From an uncultured bacterium (GTDB lineage Bacteria > Verrucomicrobiota > Lentisphaeria > Victivallales > UBA1829): DNA of 64,000 nucleotides. The stretch lies in NCBI GenBank assembly GCA_902778895.1, contig CACYZF010000010.1:135785-199784 (forward strand). The letters run 5' to 3'. The first letter of the stretch is position 1; the number at the start of each line of letters is the position of its first letter. Made by a program: the position numbers and the translations under genes. Below the pieces are notes generated by a model. It ran no database searches. It was given only the letters and a program-made list of their open reading frames with translations, and was not told the origin of the DNA. This document shows, one piece after another, positions 8,656 to 17,149 of this stretch.

Positions 8656-8760
8656 CGCCATCCGCGCCTCGCGGTCAAGTAATCCGTCGAGCGCAAGCGA
8701 GCTTTCCAAGGCGGCAGAGCCGCCCCCAGCGAAGCGTGGACGCGAATGCGTCCTTTTTTC
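8656..8760 (+). repeat. dispersed palindromic repeat family A, copy 1
   Basis: The order of parts is CGCGCCTCGCGGTCAAG, then GAGCGCAAGCGAGC, then hairpin GGCGGC-AGA-GCCGCC, then CCCAGCGAAGCG, then hairpin GGACGC-GAAT-GCGTCC followed by a T-run. The terminal hairpin plus T-run could also stop transcripts from the nucleotidase operon. Confidence 0.8.
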
Positions 8761-8967
8761 ACTGAAGAAGGGATTATTTATCTTGTTGATCGGGTGTTAT
8801 CTGTTAGGGAACCATAAAAAATGGTCCATTTTACGCCGGATATGAGGAATGCTCTGTAAATCATGAACAGCAATCAGCGTGTCAATGATTCTTTTGTATT
8901 CTAGGAGAACGTTAAGCACGATTCTCACTTTTTTTTGGGAAAACTAGGAGCCGCGCACCGGTGCACG
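8761..8967. other. intergenic stretch, no gene seen
   Basis: AT-richer than the flanking genes. The only structure seen is a short inverted repeat near 8808-8830 (ACCAT...ATGGT). No frame with a ribosome site or recognisable protein. Confidence 0.5.
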
Positions 8968-9000
8968 AAAAAACCATGACGGGTTCAGCGCCCGCCATGG
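8968..9000 (-). terminator. rho-independent terminator of the GH43 gene
   Basis: Read on the minus strand, CCATGGCGGG pairs with CCCGTCATGG around a 7-nt loop and is followed by TTTTTT (the A-run at 8968-8973). Confidence 0.8.
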
Positions 9001-9033
9001 CCGGATTGACAGAATGTCGGAAATCAGCCGGGA

Positions 9034-10371
9034 TTACGGATTAAAGCGCACCCAGTCGATCTCGATGTGGTTGCCGCTGCGCATGCTCACATAGAGCGTG
9101 TGAACGCCGTTCGGGGTGGCCTGGAGCGGGCAGACGACCTCGGTCCAGTCGGGCTTGCCGGGGATGGTCACGGAGGCGAGGAGCTGGCCGTTCGCATCGT
9201 CCGCGCGGAGGTCGATGACGCCGCCTGCGAGGGAGTGGCACTTCAGCGTGACGGACTTCAGCGGCTTGTCGCCGAAATCGACGCGGTCGTAGGTCAGGTA
9301 GATCGGCTGGCGGTATTCGGTGGTGTTCCAGAAGATCGCCTTCCAGCCGTCGAACGTGCGGTCCGAATTCACGAAGTCGATCTTCACATTTTCCGGTCCG
9401 ACGCTGGAGTAGCGGTCGATCTGGATCTCGCGGGTGGCCGGGGTAACGCCGACGCCGCGGAGCGTGGGCTTCACGAGGTTGATGGTGCCGTCTTCATTGA
9501 ACGTGAGCTCGTCGATGCAGACGGAGCGGTTCTTGTCGAAGTAGGGCGAGTAGTCGTTGTGGTGGTAGAAGAGATACCATTTGCCGTTGAACTCGACCAC
9601 GGAGTGGTGGTTGGTCCAGCAGACGGTCTCGGACTGCTCCATGATCTTGCCCTTGTACTCGAACGGCCCGTACGGGCTGCTGCCCATGCAGTACGCCAGC
9701 GTCTCGCGTTCCTTTTCGGCCCAGGGGAACGTGAAGTAGTAGATGCCGTTGCGCTTGAACATGAACGGGCCTTCCTTCATGCCGCTCTGCGGGGTGTTGT
9801 GCTGGATGCTTCTGGACGCGCCGTCGAATTCCTTCATGTTGTCCTTCAGCTTCGCGATCTGCATGCCCATGCCGGACCAGATCAGGTACGGGGTGCCGTC
9901 GTCGTCGATGAAGATGCACGGGTCGATGCCGTTCGCGCCCTGGATCGGCTGTTCTTCAACGCGGAACGGGCCGTAGGGCTGGTCGGCGGTGGCGAGGCCG
10001 ATGCGGTTGTTCGCGGGGAAGTAGAAGTAGTATTTGCCGTCCTTCACGTTGCAGTCGGGCGCCCACATGCTGTAGGAACGCGTGTTCACCCACGGCACAT
10101 AGGTCTGATCCACGATCACGCCGTGGTCCACCCAGTCGACCAGGTTGTCGGAGGAGTACACGTGGTAGTCCGCCATGCAGAACCAGTCCTTGCGGTTGTA
10201 GTCGTACGGCGCCGGGATGTCGTGCGAGGGGTACAGGTACACGCGTCCGTTGAAGACGTGGGCGGAGGGGTCGGCCGTGAAGTTGTCCCGGATGATCGGG
10301 TTCTGGGCCAGGAGGGGCGCGGAGAGGAGCATCAGCGCGCCTGCGAGGAAGCCGTAGTTTTGCGGTTTCAT
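9034..10371 (-). CDS. exported glycoside hydrolase family 43 enzyme with C-terminal CBM6-like domain
   Basis: A 445-residue protein. A signal peptide (GFLAGALMLLSAPLLAQ) is followed by a five-bladed GH43 fold. Likely catalytic residues are Asp34 in TADPSAHVF (base), Asp150 in GIDPCIF (pKa modulator) and Glu200 in KEGPFMF (acid). The last 130 or so residues look like a CBM6-type beta-sandwich (ending NHIEIDWVRFNP). Family members act on arabinan, xylan or galactan, and the substrate cannot be read here. I use ATG 10371 (AGGA about 10 nt upstream) because the longer frame lacks a signal. It is divergent from the synthetase gene and has its own promoter and terminator. Confidence 0.87.
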   Translation of the reverse strand: MKPQNYGFLAGALMLLSAPLLAQNPIIRDNFTADPSAHVFNGRVYLYPSHDIPAPYDYNRKDWFCMADYHVYSSDNLVDWVDHGVIVDQTYVPWVNTRSYSMWAPDCNVKDGKYYFYFPANNRIGLATADQPYGPFRVEEQPIQGANGIDPCIFIDDDGTPYLIWSGMGMQIAKLKDNMKEFDGASRSIQHNTPQSGMKEGPFMFKRNGIYYFTFPWAEKERETLAYCMGSSPYGPFEYKGKIMEQSETVCWTNHHSVVEFNGKWYLFYHHNDYSPYFDKNRSVCIDELTFNEDGTINLVKPTLRGVGVTPATREIQIDRYSSVGPENVKIDFVNSDRTFDGWKAIFWNTTEYRQPIYLTYDRVDFGDKPLKSVTLKCHSLAGGVIDLRADDANGQLLASVTIPGKPDWTEVVCPLQATPNGVHTLYVSMRSGNHIEIDWVRFNP

Positions 10372-10456
10372 ATACTTTTTTCCTGTTTGGTTAGGGGTGA
10401 AGAATGCGAAGGGGAAAACCGCGTCCGCGACAGGCCGGACGGCGTTTTTATTCAAT

Positions 10457-10485
10457 ACTATACAACGGAGCGGAGAAAAAAACAA
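10457..10485 (-). promoter_or_regulatory. sigma-70 promoter of the GH43 gene
   Basis: On the minus strand TTGTTT (10485-10480), a 17-bp spacer and TATAGT (10462-10457), about 90 nt before the start codon. The 10372-10756 gap is otherwise a divergent promoter region with no gene. Confidence 0.65.
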
Positions 10486-10651
10486 TCTCGCGATACGCGA
10501 ATATATGATTGAAAACATGTGTTTTTTTATAAAACGCCGCAAAACGCGATGACAAAACGCTCTCGGGAAGGCAAGCCCTCCACGGCGGAAGCGTCTGAAA
10601 CAAAACCCGGAAATCAACGGCGTTTCGTGCCGTCTTTTCCCTGATTTCCGC

Positions 10652-10679
10652 TTGACTTTCGGCGTTTTTATAGTATATT
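10652..10679 (+). promoter_or_regulatory. sigma-70 promoter of the XRE-cupin-synthetase gene
   Basis: TTGACT (10652-10657), a 16-bp spacer and TATATT (10674-10679), about 75 nt before the chosen start. Confidence 0.7.
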
Positions 10680-10756
10680 ATTGTTTCCCGTTTTTATCAA
10701 GGGCACCTCTGCATGTTGAACAGGGGTGTACTCAAAACCAGTTTGGACAACGAAAG

Positions 10757-13042
10757 ATGGAAAACAAACTTCAGCAAATCGGCAATCGCATTCGCGACAT
10801 CCGTCAGATCAGGGAAATCTCCGAAGAGGAAATGGCCAAGGTCACGGGCGTCACCGTAGAAGAATACCGGAAGCATGAAGACGGCCTCGTCGAAAGTCCG
10901 TTTGCCTTCCTTTACCTCTGCGCGGAGAGATTCGGTGTCGATGTCGGTGTACTTGTGAGCGGCGAGTCGCCCAAGCTTTCGTTGTACGATATCACGCGCA
11001 AGGGCGAAGGCATGCCGATCAAGCGCCGCGAGGAGCTGGACTACCGCCACCTCGCGCCCCTGCTGAAGAACCGCCACACCGAACCGCTGTTCGTCCGCGC
11101 CCAGCCGCAGGACGAAGGCCTGCCAATCCACCTCACGACGCACCCGGGGCACGAGTTCGACTACGTGCTGAGCGGACGCCTGCGCATCCAGCTCGGCAGC
11201 AAGGTCGAAGTGCTGAACCCGGGCGACAGCGTGCTGCTCGACTCCAGCCTGCCGCACGGCATGGTCGCCGCGGACGGGAAGCCCTGCGAATTTCTCGCGA
11301 TCGTCATGTACGGCGAAGGCACCGAGGCCCCCGCGCCCGCTCCGGCCGCCGCGGTCCCCTCGGACGACGAAGCGCCGTCCGACCAGCGCCTTCTGTATCA
11401 GGACTACCTCGACGCCGAGTTCGACGAGAACGGCATCCTGAACAAGGTCAAGTTCCACTATCCCGACACCTTCAACTTCGCATACGACGTGCTCGACCGC
11501 CTCGCCGAGAAGACCCCGGACAAGGTCGCGCTCTGCTGGCTCAGCCGCACGCACGAACACCGCGAATTCACGTTCAAGCAGATCGCCGACATGTCCTGCC
11601 AGGCCGCGAACTACCTCGTTTCGCTCGGCATTAGGAAGGGCGACCGCGTGATGATGGTCCTGCGCCGCAACTGGCAGTTCTGGGTCCTCATGAACGCCCT
11701 GCACAGGATCGGCGCGGTGGCGGTCCTCGCCCCGAACCAGCTCCTCGTGCACGATTTCCAGTACCGTTTCGACAAGGCTGGAATCCGCGCGATCATCTGT
11801 ACCTCGGACGGCGAAGTCCTCGAGCAGGCGGACGCCGCCGCGAACCTCTGCAAGTCCGTCGAATTCCGCATCGCCACCAACGGCACGCGCCTCGGCTGGC
11901 TTGATTTCGACGCCTCGCTCGAACGCTACAGCACGGTCTTCAAACGTCCCGCCGACCTGAAGGCGACCGACCTGATGCTGATGTTCTTCAGCTCCGGCAC
12001 CACCGGCTACCCGAAGATCGTCACGCACATTTTCTCCTACCCGCTCGGACACATCATCACCGCCCGCTGGTGGCACTGCGTGGACCCGAACGGCCTGCAC
12101 CTGACCATCTCCGACACCGGCTGGGCGAAGTCCATGTGGGGCAAGCTCTACGGCCAGTGGCTCTGCGAAGCTCCGCTTTTCGTGTACGACTTCGACCGCT
12201 TCAGCGCCGCGGACATCATGCCGCTCTTCAAGCAGTTCGGCATCACAACGTTCTGCGCGCCGCCGACCATGTACCGCTTTTTCATCCGCGAGGACCTCTC
12301 CAAATACGATTTCTCCACGCTCAAGCACACCACCATGGCGGGCGAGGCGCTGAATCCCGAGGTCTTCAACCAGTTCCTGAAACAGACCGGCCACAAGATG
12401 ATGGAGGGCTTCGGCCAGACCGAAAGCACCATGATTATCGGCAACATCCACGGCATGGAGCCGCATCCCGGCTCGATGGGCAAACCCTCGCCCATGTACC
12501 CGGTCGAGCTCTTCGATGCCGACTGCAAGCCGGTCAAGCAGGGCGAGGTCGGCGAGATCGTCATCAAGGCGGAACCGGGCGAGATCCCCGGTCTCTTCGT
12601 CGGCTATTACGGCGACGAGGAAGCCACCAAAGCCGCCTGGCATGACGGATATTACCACACCGGCGACACCGCCTGGGTCGACGAGGCGGGCTACTACTGG
12701 TACGTCGGACGCACCGACGACCTCATCAAGTCCTCCGGCTACCGCATCGGCCCGTTCGAGGTCGAAAACGCGATCATGGAACTCCCGTATGTGCTCGAAT
12801 GCGCCGTGGTCGGCGTGCCCGACCCCACCCGCGGCCAGCTCGTGAAGGCGTACATCGTCCTCACGAAGGACAAACAGCCCAGCGAAGAGCTGAAGAAGGA
12901 GATCCAGGAGTACGTGAAGCACAACACCGCGCCGTACAAATACCCGCGCAAGATCGACTTCCTCACCGAACTCCCGAAGACCGTCAGCGGCAAGATTCGC
13001 CGTTCCGCTCTGCGCGCGCTCGGCGACCAGCCCCAGCCCTGA
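10757..13042 (+). CDS. XRE helix-turn-helix + cupin + AMP-forming acyl-CoA synthetase fusion
   Basis: A 761-residue protein in three parts. Residues 1-70 are an XRE/HTH_3 DNA-binding domain (IGNRIRDIRQIREISEEEMA). Residues about 110-190 are a cupin sensor, with His132 in GHEFDYVLSG and His167 in LPHGM. After an Ala/Pro linker, residues about 210-761 are a complete adenylate-forming enzyme: P-loop SSGTTGYPK at 412-420, YHTGD, GRTDDLIKSSGYRIGPFEVE, and the catalytic lysine K746 in SGKIRR. It resembles acetyl- and medium-chain acyl-CoA synthetases. ATG 10757 is used because the HTH begins there and the promoter lies upstream. HTH-cupin regulators are often encoded beside such enzymes; here they are one chain. 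It may be an enzyme that regulates itself in response to acyl ligands. Confidence 0.85.
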   Translation: MENKLQQIGNRIRDIRQIREISEEEMAKVTGVTVEEYRKHEDGLVESPFAFLYLCAERFGVDVGVLVSGESPKLSLYDITRKGEGMPIKRREELDYRHLAPLLKNRHTEPLFVRAQPQDEGLPIHLTTHPGHEFDYVLSGRLRIQLGSKVEVLNPGDSVLLDSSLPHGMVAADGKPCEFLAIVMYGEGTEAPAPAPAAAVPSDDEAPSDQRLLYQDYLDAEFDENGILNKVKFHYPDTFNFAYDVLDRLAEKTPDKVALCWLSRTHEHREFTFKQIADMSCQAANYLVSLGIRKGDRVMMVLRRNWQFWVLMNALHRIGAVAVLAPNQLLVHDFQYRFDKAGIRAIICTSDGEVLEQADAAANLCKSVEFRIATNGTRLGWLDFDASLERYSTVFKRPADLKATDLMLMFFSSGTTGYPKIVTHIFSYPLGHIITARWWHCVDPNGLHLTISDTGWAKSMWGKLYGQWLCEAPLFVYDFDRFSAADIMPLFKQFGITTFCAPPTMYRFFIREDLSKYDFSTLKHTTMAGEALNPEVFNQFLKQTGHKMMEGFGQTESTMIIGNIHGMEPHPGSMGKPSPMYPVELFDADCKPVKQGEVGEIVIKAEPGEIPGLFVGYYGDEEATKAAWHDGYYHTGDTAWVDEAGYYWYVGRTDDLIKSSGYRIGPFEVENAIMELPYVLECAVVGVPDPTRGQLVKAYIVLTKDKQPSEELKKEIQEYVKHNTAPYKYPRKIDFLTELPKTVSGKIRRSALRALGDQPQP

Positions 13043-13066
13043 CCGAAAAACACAAACGGCATTCAG

Positions 13067-13090
13067 TGTGCCCGAGCATAGCCGGGCACA
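13067..13090. repeat. family B hairpin repeat
   Basis: TGTGCCCG and CGGGCACA form 8-bp arms around AGCATAGC. More short inverted repeats follow up to about 13160 (AGGCGTCAGCCT, GCTGCCGCGGCAG-like). Confidence 0.7.
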
Positions 13091-13191
13091 ACTGCAGTAC
13101 AGGCGTCAGCCTGTTCGTGCGCCGCTGAACATGGCACTGCCGCGGCAGAGGCCTGGCCTCCGGTTTTTTTCGTTTTTTTTCGGTTTTCCTC

Positions 13192-13220
13192 TTGTTTTTC
13201 TCCGTTTTTTCGGGTATAAT
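13192..13220 (+). promoter_or_regulatory. sigma-70 promoter of the receiver gene
   Basis: TTGTTT (13192-13197), 17-bp spacer, TATAAT (13215-13220), 35 nt before the ATG. Confidence 0.7.
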
Positions 13221-13254
13221 ATTGTGTGTATTTTTATCAAAGGAACGATAACCG

Positions 13255-13671
13255 ATGACTGAACCGGAAGCACTGCCGAGAGGCACCGAAACACTGCTGA
13301 TCGTGGACGACCAGGAGACCGTATGGGATTTCCTGATCGAGGCGCTGCAGAATCTCGGATACTCCGTCCTCCTCGCCGAGAACGGAGAGGACGCCGTCGC
13401 CATCTACCGCGACAATCCGAGCCAGATCGACCTGGTCCTGCTCGACATGGTCATGCCCCGTCTCGGAGGACACGGTACGTTCTACCAGATCCGTGCCATC
13501 GACCCGGAGGCGAAGATCCTGCTCTCCAGCGGATTCGTGCAGGAGGGAGCCGTGCAGGATCTCCTCGACAACGGCGCCGCCGGATTCATCGCCAAGCCGC
13601 ACCGCCTGCCGAAGCTCACACGCGCTATCCGCGACGTGCTGGACGGCAAGCCGGTCGCCGGCCAGATTTAA
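13255..13671 (+). CDS. stand-alone CheY-like response regulator receiver protein
   Basis: A 138-residue protein consisting only of a receiver domain. The acidic pair is D18/D19 (LLIVDDQE), the phosphoryl acceptor is D64 (LVLLDMVMP), the switch Ser is near 91-92 (ILLSSGF) and the lysine is K114 (IAKPHR). There is no output domain. It starts with AAGGAA 8 nt before the ATG and has its own consensus promoter. No histidine kinase is encoded nearby, and repeats flank it on both sides. It could act as a phosphorelay shuttle or a protein-protein regulator. The partner is unknown. Confidence 0.9.
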   Translation: MTEPEALPRGTETLLIVDDQETVWDFLIEALQNLGYSVLLAENGEDAVAIYRDNPSQIDLVLLDMVMPRLGGHGTFYQIRAIDPEAKILLSSGFVQEGAVQDLLDNGAAGFIAKPHRLPKLTRAIRDVLDGKPVAGQI

Positions 13672-13681
13672 CACCCCAAGG

Positions 13682-13734
13682 GGGAAGGACAAGTCCTCCA
13701 CTGAAATCGTGCGCGGCTGCCGCTCGCGCACGAT
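13682..13734. repeat. family B composite repeat after receiver gene
   Basis: A GGAAGGACAAGTCCTCC-like hairpin is followed by ATCGTGCGC / GCGCACGAT arms (13706-13734). The same two-part order, with other arm sequences, is seen at 49621-49668. Confidence 0.7.
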
Positions 13735-13837
13735 TAAGATGATTCCAATCAAACCATTTTGCTCCTCCCGTCTTTCTGCATCGACGAACACGCGTCTCTA
13801 CTTGCTGTGTGTCCGAGCGTAGCCTGACACTGCTGCC

Positions 13838-14015
13838 GTGGAGGGCCAGCCTTCCGTGCGCAAGCGAAGCTGAGCGCACAAATGCTGTGGAGGGCTTGCC
13901 TTCCGTGCGCAAGCGAAGCTGAGCGCACAAATGCTGTGGAGGGCTTGTGTGGAGGGCTTGCCTTCCGTGCGCAAGCGAAGCTGAGCGCACAAATGCTGTG
14001 GAGGGCTTGCCCTCC
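13838..14015. repeat. 49-bp tandem repeat array of family B hairpins
   Basis: Three 49-bp units lie at 13838-13886, 13887-13935 and 13949-13997. A 13-bp partial unit sits at 13936-13948 and a terminal partial at 13998-14015. Each unit holds GGAGGGCTTGCC(T)TCC and GTGCGC-AAGCGAAGCTGA-GCGCAC, so each can form two hairpins. Units 2 and 3 are identical; unit 1 differs in two bases. No gene lies in 13672-14106. Confidence 0.85.
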
Positions 14016-14106
14016 ATTTTCCTCCGTTTTTTTGGAAAAAAGACTGGAAAAAACGGAAAAATGGACTACTTTAAAAATGGGTTTTAGAAAAGGAGAATCC
14101 ACGCCG

Positions 14107-14865
14107 ATGAAATTCACGAAATCGCTTCACATACTCTGTTTCGCCGCCGTCTGCGCGGCTTTCCTGCTGACCGCCTGCGGACCGGAACCGACCGCCGACG
14201 AATGGATGCGCAGATCGCTCGTCTCCGCGAAGGAAGCGAAGTGGAAACGCGCGCTCAGCCAGGCCGAAAACGCCGTGGAGAAAGCGCCCGGCGACACGCT
14301 CGCGAACGTGCTGTACGCCATCACGCTTGAAAACAGCGACCGTCCCGAGGAAGCGCTGAACGCCGCAGTCCGCGCGGGCGCAGACACCTCGAGCTTCATC
14401 GCGCAGTACACACTCGGCCGCCTCTATGTCCGCCAGCAGAAATATGACAGCAGCATCAAGCCGCTGACCCGCGCGCTGGAGCTGCGTCCCGACGACGCGA
14501 ACACGCTCATCCTGCTCGCGCGCGCTAAACTCCGCCTGAATACCGAGGACGCGCTGAACCTCACCAGACGCCTCCTCGATCTTCCGCAATTCAAGCAGTC
14601 CCCGGTCGTCTACAATGAGCTCGGCGTCATCCTGGTCCTGAAAGGCGAGGCACGCCGCGCCGCCGCGCTGTTCAGCACCGCGCTCTCCCTCGACGCGGAC
14701 AATCCGCATCTGCACCTGAACAACGCCATCCTTCAGGACTACTACCTCGGCGACCTCATGAAGGCGCGCCAGTATTACAACTCCTTCCTGCGGCTTTCCG
14801 CCAACCGCCGTGAACTCCTCGACGAATACAAGGAAGTTCAGACGCGCCTGGAAATCATCCGCTGA
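14107..14865 (+). CDS. TPR-repeat lipoprotein
   Basis: A 252-residue protein. A lipoprotein signal (SLHILCFAAVCAAFLLTAC, Cys 23 or so) is followed by about five tetratricopeptide-like helical pairs, for example FIAQYTLGRLYVRQQKYDSS and VYNELGVILVLKGEARRAAA. TPR lipoproteins act as scaffolds in envelope assembly. No partner can be named from sequence. The ATG at 14107 has AAAGGAGA 11 nt upstream; the frame further up runs through the tandem repeats and is rejected. dnaG starts 9 nt after the stop, so the two are probably cotranscribed. Confidence 0.8.
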   Translation: MKFTKSLHILCFAAVCAAFLLTACGPEPTADEWMRRSLVSAKEAKWKRALSQAENAVEKAPGDTLANVLYAITLENSDRPEEALNAAVRAGADTSSFIAQYTLGRLYVRQQKYDSSIKPLTRALELRPDDANTLILLARAKLRLNTEDALNLTRRLLDLPQFKQSPVVYNELGVILVLKGEARRAAALFSTALSLDADNPHLHLNNAILQDYYLGDLMKARQYYNSFLRLSANRRELLDEYKEVQTRLEIIR

Positions 14866-14874
14866 CCTCCGGCC

Positions 14875-16833
14875 ATGCCCCGCTATATCCCGGACGACGT
14901 ACTGGACCAGATTCGGTTGCGCGCCGACATCGTGGACGTCGTGCAGTCGTACGTCCCCACGCTCAAAAAAGCAGGCCTGACCTGGAAGGCGTGCTGCCCG
15001 TTCCACCACGAGAAGACCCCCTCGTTCACGGTCAACCCGGACCGCCAGTATTTCAAGTGTTTCGGCTGCGGCAAGGGCGGCGACGTCTTCAAGTTCGTCA
15101 TGGAGCTGGAGAACCTCGATTTCTCCTCGGCCGTCGAACAGCTCGCCCACAAATACGGCATCATCATCCCGGAGGCGCCCGCCCGGCACGGATTCGGCGG
15201 CAGCAGGCGCGAGAGCTTTGACGGCCAGATCGAGTACGGCACACGCGAACGCCTCTGCACCCTGCACGAAAAGCTCGCGAAGTTCTACCGCCAGTATCTG
15301 CTCGAGCACCCCGACGGACCCGTTGCGGCGTATTTCCGTACGCGCGGCATCCCGAACGACGTCGCGGATAAGTTCTGCATCGGCGCTTCGCCGGACAGCT
15401 GGGACGCCGCCATCCAGTTCGCGCGCAAGGAGGGATTCATCGACGACGAGCTCCGCGCGTCCGGCATCGTCTCCAGCAAGGACGACAACCAGGCGCGCAT
15501 CTACGACCGCTTCCGCAACCGCCTGATGTTCCCGATCTGGAACGAATCCGGCCGCGTCGTCGGGTTCAGCGCGCGGACCGTGGAATCCGATCCGCAGGGC
15601 TGGAAATACGTGAACACGCCCGATTCCCCGATTTTCCACAAGGGGCATCTGCTCTACGCGCTGAACTTCGCGCGCACCTCCATCCCGAAGGCCGGGGCCG
15701 TGGTCCTCTGCGAGGGCCAGCTCGATGCCATCGCCATGCACCGCGCGGGCATCACGCACGCCGTCGCGCCCCAGGGCACCGCGTTCACCGCCGACCAGGC
15801 GACCATCCTGAAACGCCACACCTCGACCGCCATCCTCGCCACCGACAACGACAACGCCGGACGTGAGGCGGTCTTCAAGGACGCCGCGATCCTCCTGCCG
15901 CTCGGATTCAACGTGAAAGTCGTGCATTACCCCGGCGCGAAGGACGCCGACGAGACGCTTTCCAAGTACGGAGCCGACGCCCTCGCCGGAGCCGTCCGCG
16001 ACGCCGCCGACTTCTTCGAGTTCGCGCTCGAACACGCCCTGTCGAACGTCGATCCCTCTACGCCCGCCGGGCGCGCCGCCGCCGCAAACGACGTGATTTA
16101 CTGGATGATCCAGCTCGAAAACGAGGTTACGCGCGAGTTCTATTTCGACTGGCTCGCGAAGAAGCTCAACGTCCCGCTGTCCTCCGTCGAAAAAGTCGCG
16201 GAACGCCGCCTCTTCGACGGCGCGCGGCATCCGGCCTCCTCGGTGCGTCGGCAGGCAAACGCGGCCCCGCCCCCGAAACCGAAGAACACCGCGCTCGAAA
16301 ACGCCGTATACGAACTGCTGGTCCTGATGCTGGATTCGGAGGAATACACGCAGAAGGCGGTTGACGACCTGCCCGAAAACTCGCTCGGCGATTCCGTCCC
16401 CGGCAGAGCCGCCGAGGCACTGCTCCAGAGCGCCATGAACGGCGAATGGAAGGACGCGCCGTCGTCCATCCTGACCTCGCTCGAAATGGAAGGCGCGGAT
16501 GTCTCGAAGCTCATCGAGGCGCTCGACCTGGCCGCCGGACACGCCGCGGAACGCGCCGCGATCGAAGCCGCGCGCGAGGCTGGACAGCCCGCGCCGGCCG
16601 CCTCCTGCCCAGCCGCCGATCCCGAGCTCAGCAAAAAGTTTTTCCGCAACACCTACAATTCGAGCGTGCGCCTGATCCTGACCGATTATTACACGCGGAA
16701 ACGTGCTGCCCTGCTCGAACAGGTCAAAGCGCTCCCGCCGGACGCCCCGGAACGCGCCAAGCTCTTCAAGGAGATCAACGACATCTCCTCCGCCCTCCTC
16801 AAGCTCCCCCAGAAATACCGCGTCGTCATCTGA
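14875..16833 (+). CDS. dnaG: DNA primase DnaG
   Basis: A 652-residue primase that makes RNA primers at the replication fork. The N-terminal CHC2 zinc finger has C41, H44, C62 and C65 (CCPFHHEKTPSF and KCFGCGKGGDVF). The TOPRIM core has Glu280 in LCEGQLDAIAM and the DxD-like ATDNDNAGREA near residue 324. A less conserved C-terminal region of about 200 residues would bind the DnaB helicase. Length is normal. It follows the TPR lipoprotein after 9 nt rather than sitting in the classical rpsU-dnaG-rpoD arrangement; no rpoD is in the window. Confidence 0.95.
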   Translation: MPRYIPDDVLDQIRLRADIVDVVQSYVPTLKKAGLTWKACCPFHHEKTPSFTVNPDRQYFKCFGCGKGGDVFKFVMELENLDFSSAVEQLAHKYGIIIPEAPARHGFGGSRRESFDGQIEYGTRERLCTLHEKLAKFYRQYLLEHPDGPVAAYFRTRGIPNDVADKFCIGASPDSWDAAIQFARKEGFIDDELRASGIVSSKDDNQARIYDRFRNRLMFPIWNESGRVVGFSARTVESDPQGWKYVNTPDSPIFHKGHLLYALNFARTSIPKAGAVVLCEGQLDAIAMHRAGITHAVAPQGTAFTADQATILKRHTSTAILATDNDNAGREAVFKDAAILLPLGFNVKVVHYPGAKDADETLSKYGADALAGAVRDAADFFEFALEHALSNVDPSTPAGRAAAANDVIYWMIQLENEVTREFYFDWLAKKLNVPLSSVEKVAERRLFDGARHPASSVRRQANAAPPPKPKNTALENAVYELLVLMLDSEEYTQKAVDDLPENSLGDSVPGRAAEALLQSAMNGEWKDAPSSILTSLEMEGADVSKLIEALDLAAGHAAERAAIEAAREAGQPAPAASCPAADPELSKKFFRNTYNSSVRLILTDYYTRKRAALLEQVKALPPDAPERAKLFKEINDISSALLKLPQKYRVVI

Positions 16834-16880
16834 ACACGTGTTTTTTTCGCTTCGGACATACTGGTTCTTTCACAAACCCT

Positions 16881-17041
16881 GACGTTCGCGCCTCGCGGTA
16901 CAAACAAACGGTCTTCTGTCTCCTCATCCCCCAAAAACCTTGCCGTTCGCGCCTCGCGGTAAAGAAAAAGATGTATGAGCGCAAGCGAGCTTTCCGAGGC
17001 GGCATCGCCGCCCCCAGCGAAGCGGGGACGCGAATGCGTCC
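16881..17041 (+). repeat. dispersed palindromic repeat family A, copy 2
   Basis: Two copies of the CGTTCGCGCCTCGCGGTA element (16883-16900 and near 16943) precede GAGCGCAAGCGAGC, hairpin GGCGGC-ATC-GCCGCC, CCCAGCGAAGCG and hairpin GGACGC-GAAT-GCGTCC. It fills most of the 316-bp gap 16834-17149, where no gene is seen. Confidence 0.85.
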
Positions 17042-17149
17042 AAAACCGCCCATGGGATGTGCAAGGGCAGGTGTTAATCAATCTATACCGGAACGGGGCT
17101 AATTTGTGTTTAGCAGGCAGTCGGATTTCGCTCATTCCCCTGATATGTT

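Noticed and set aside
8656..8760. Small proteins read from family A repeats (ASLGAALPPWKARLRS-like)
   Set aside because: Similar peptides can be read from several copies, but lengths, frames and ends differ and the arms covary as hairpins. They are non-coding repeats.
13838..14015. CRISPR array
   Set aside because: The 49-bp units are directly adjacent with no unique spacers and no cas gene is present; it is a tandem repeat.
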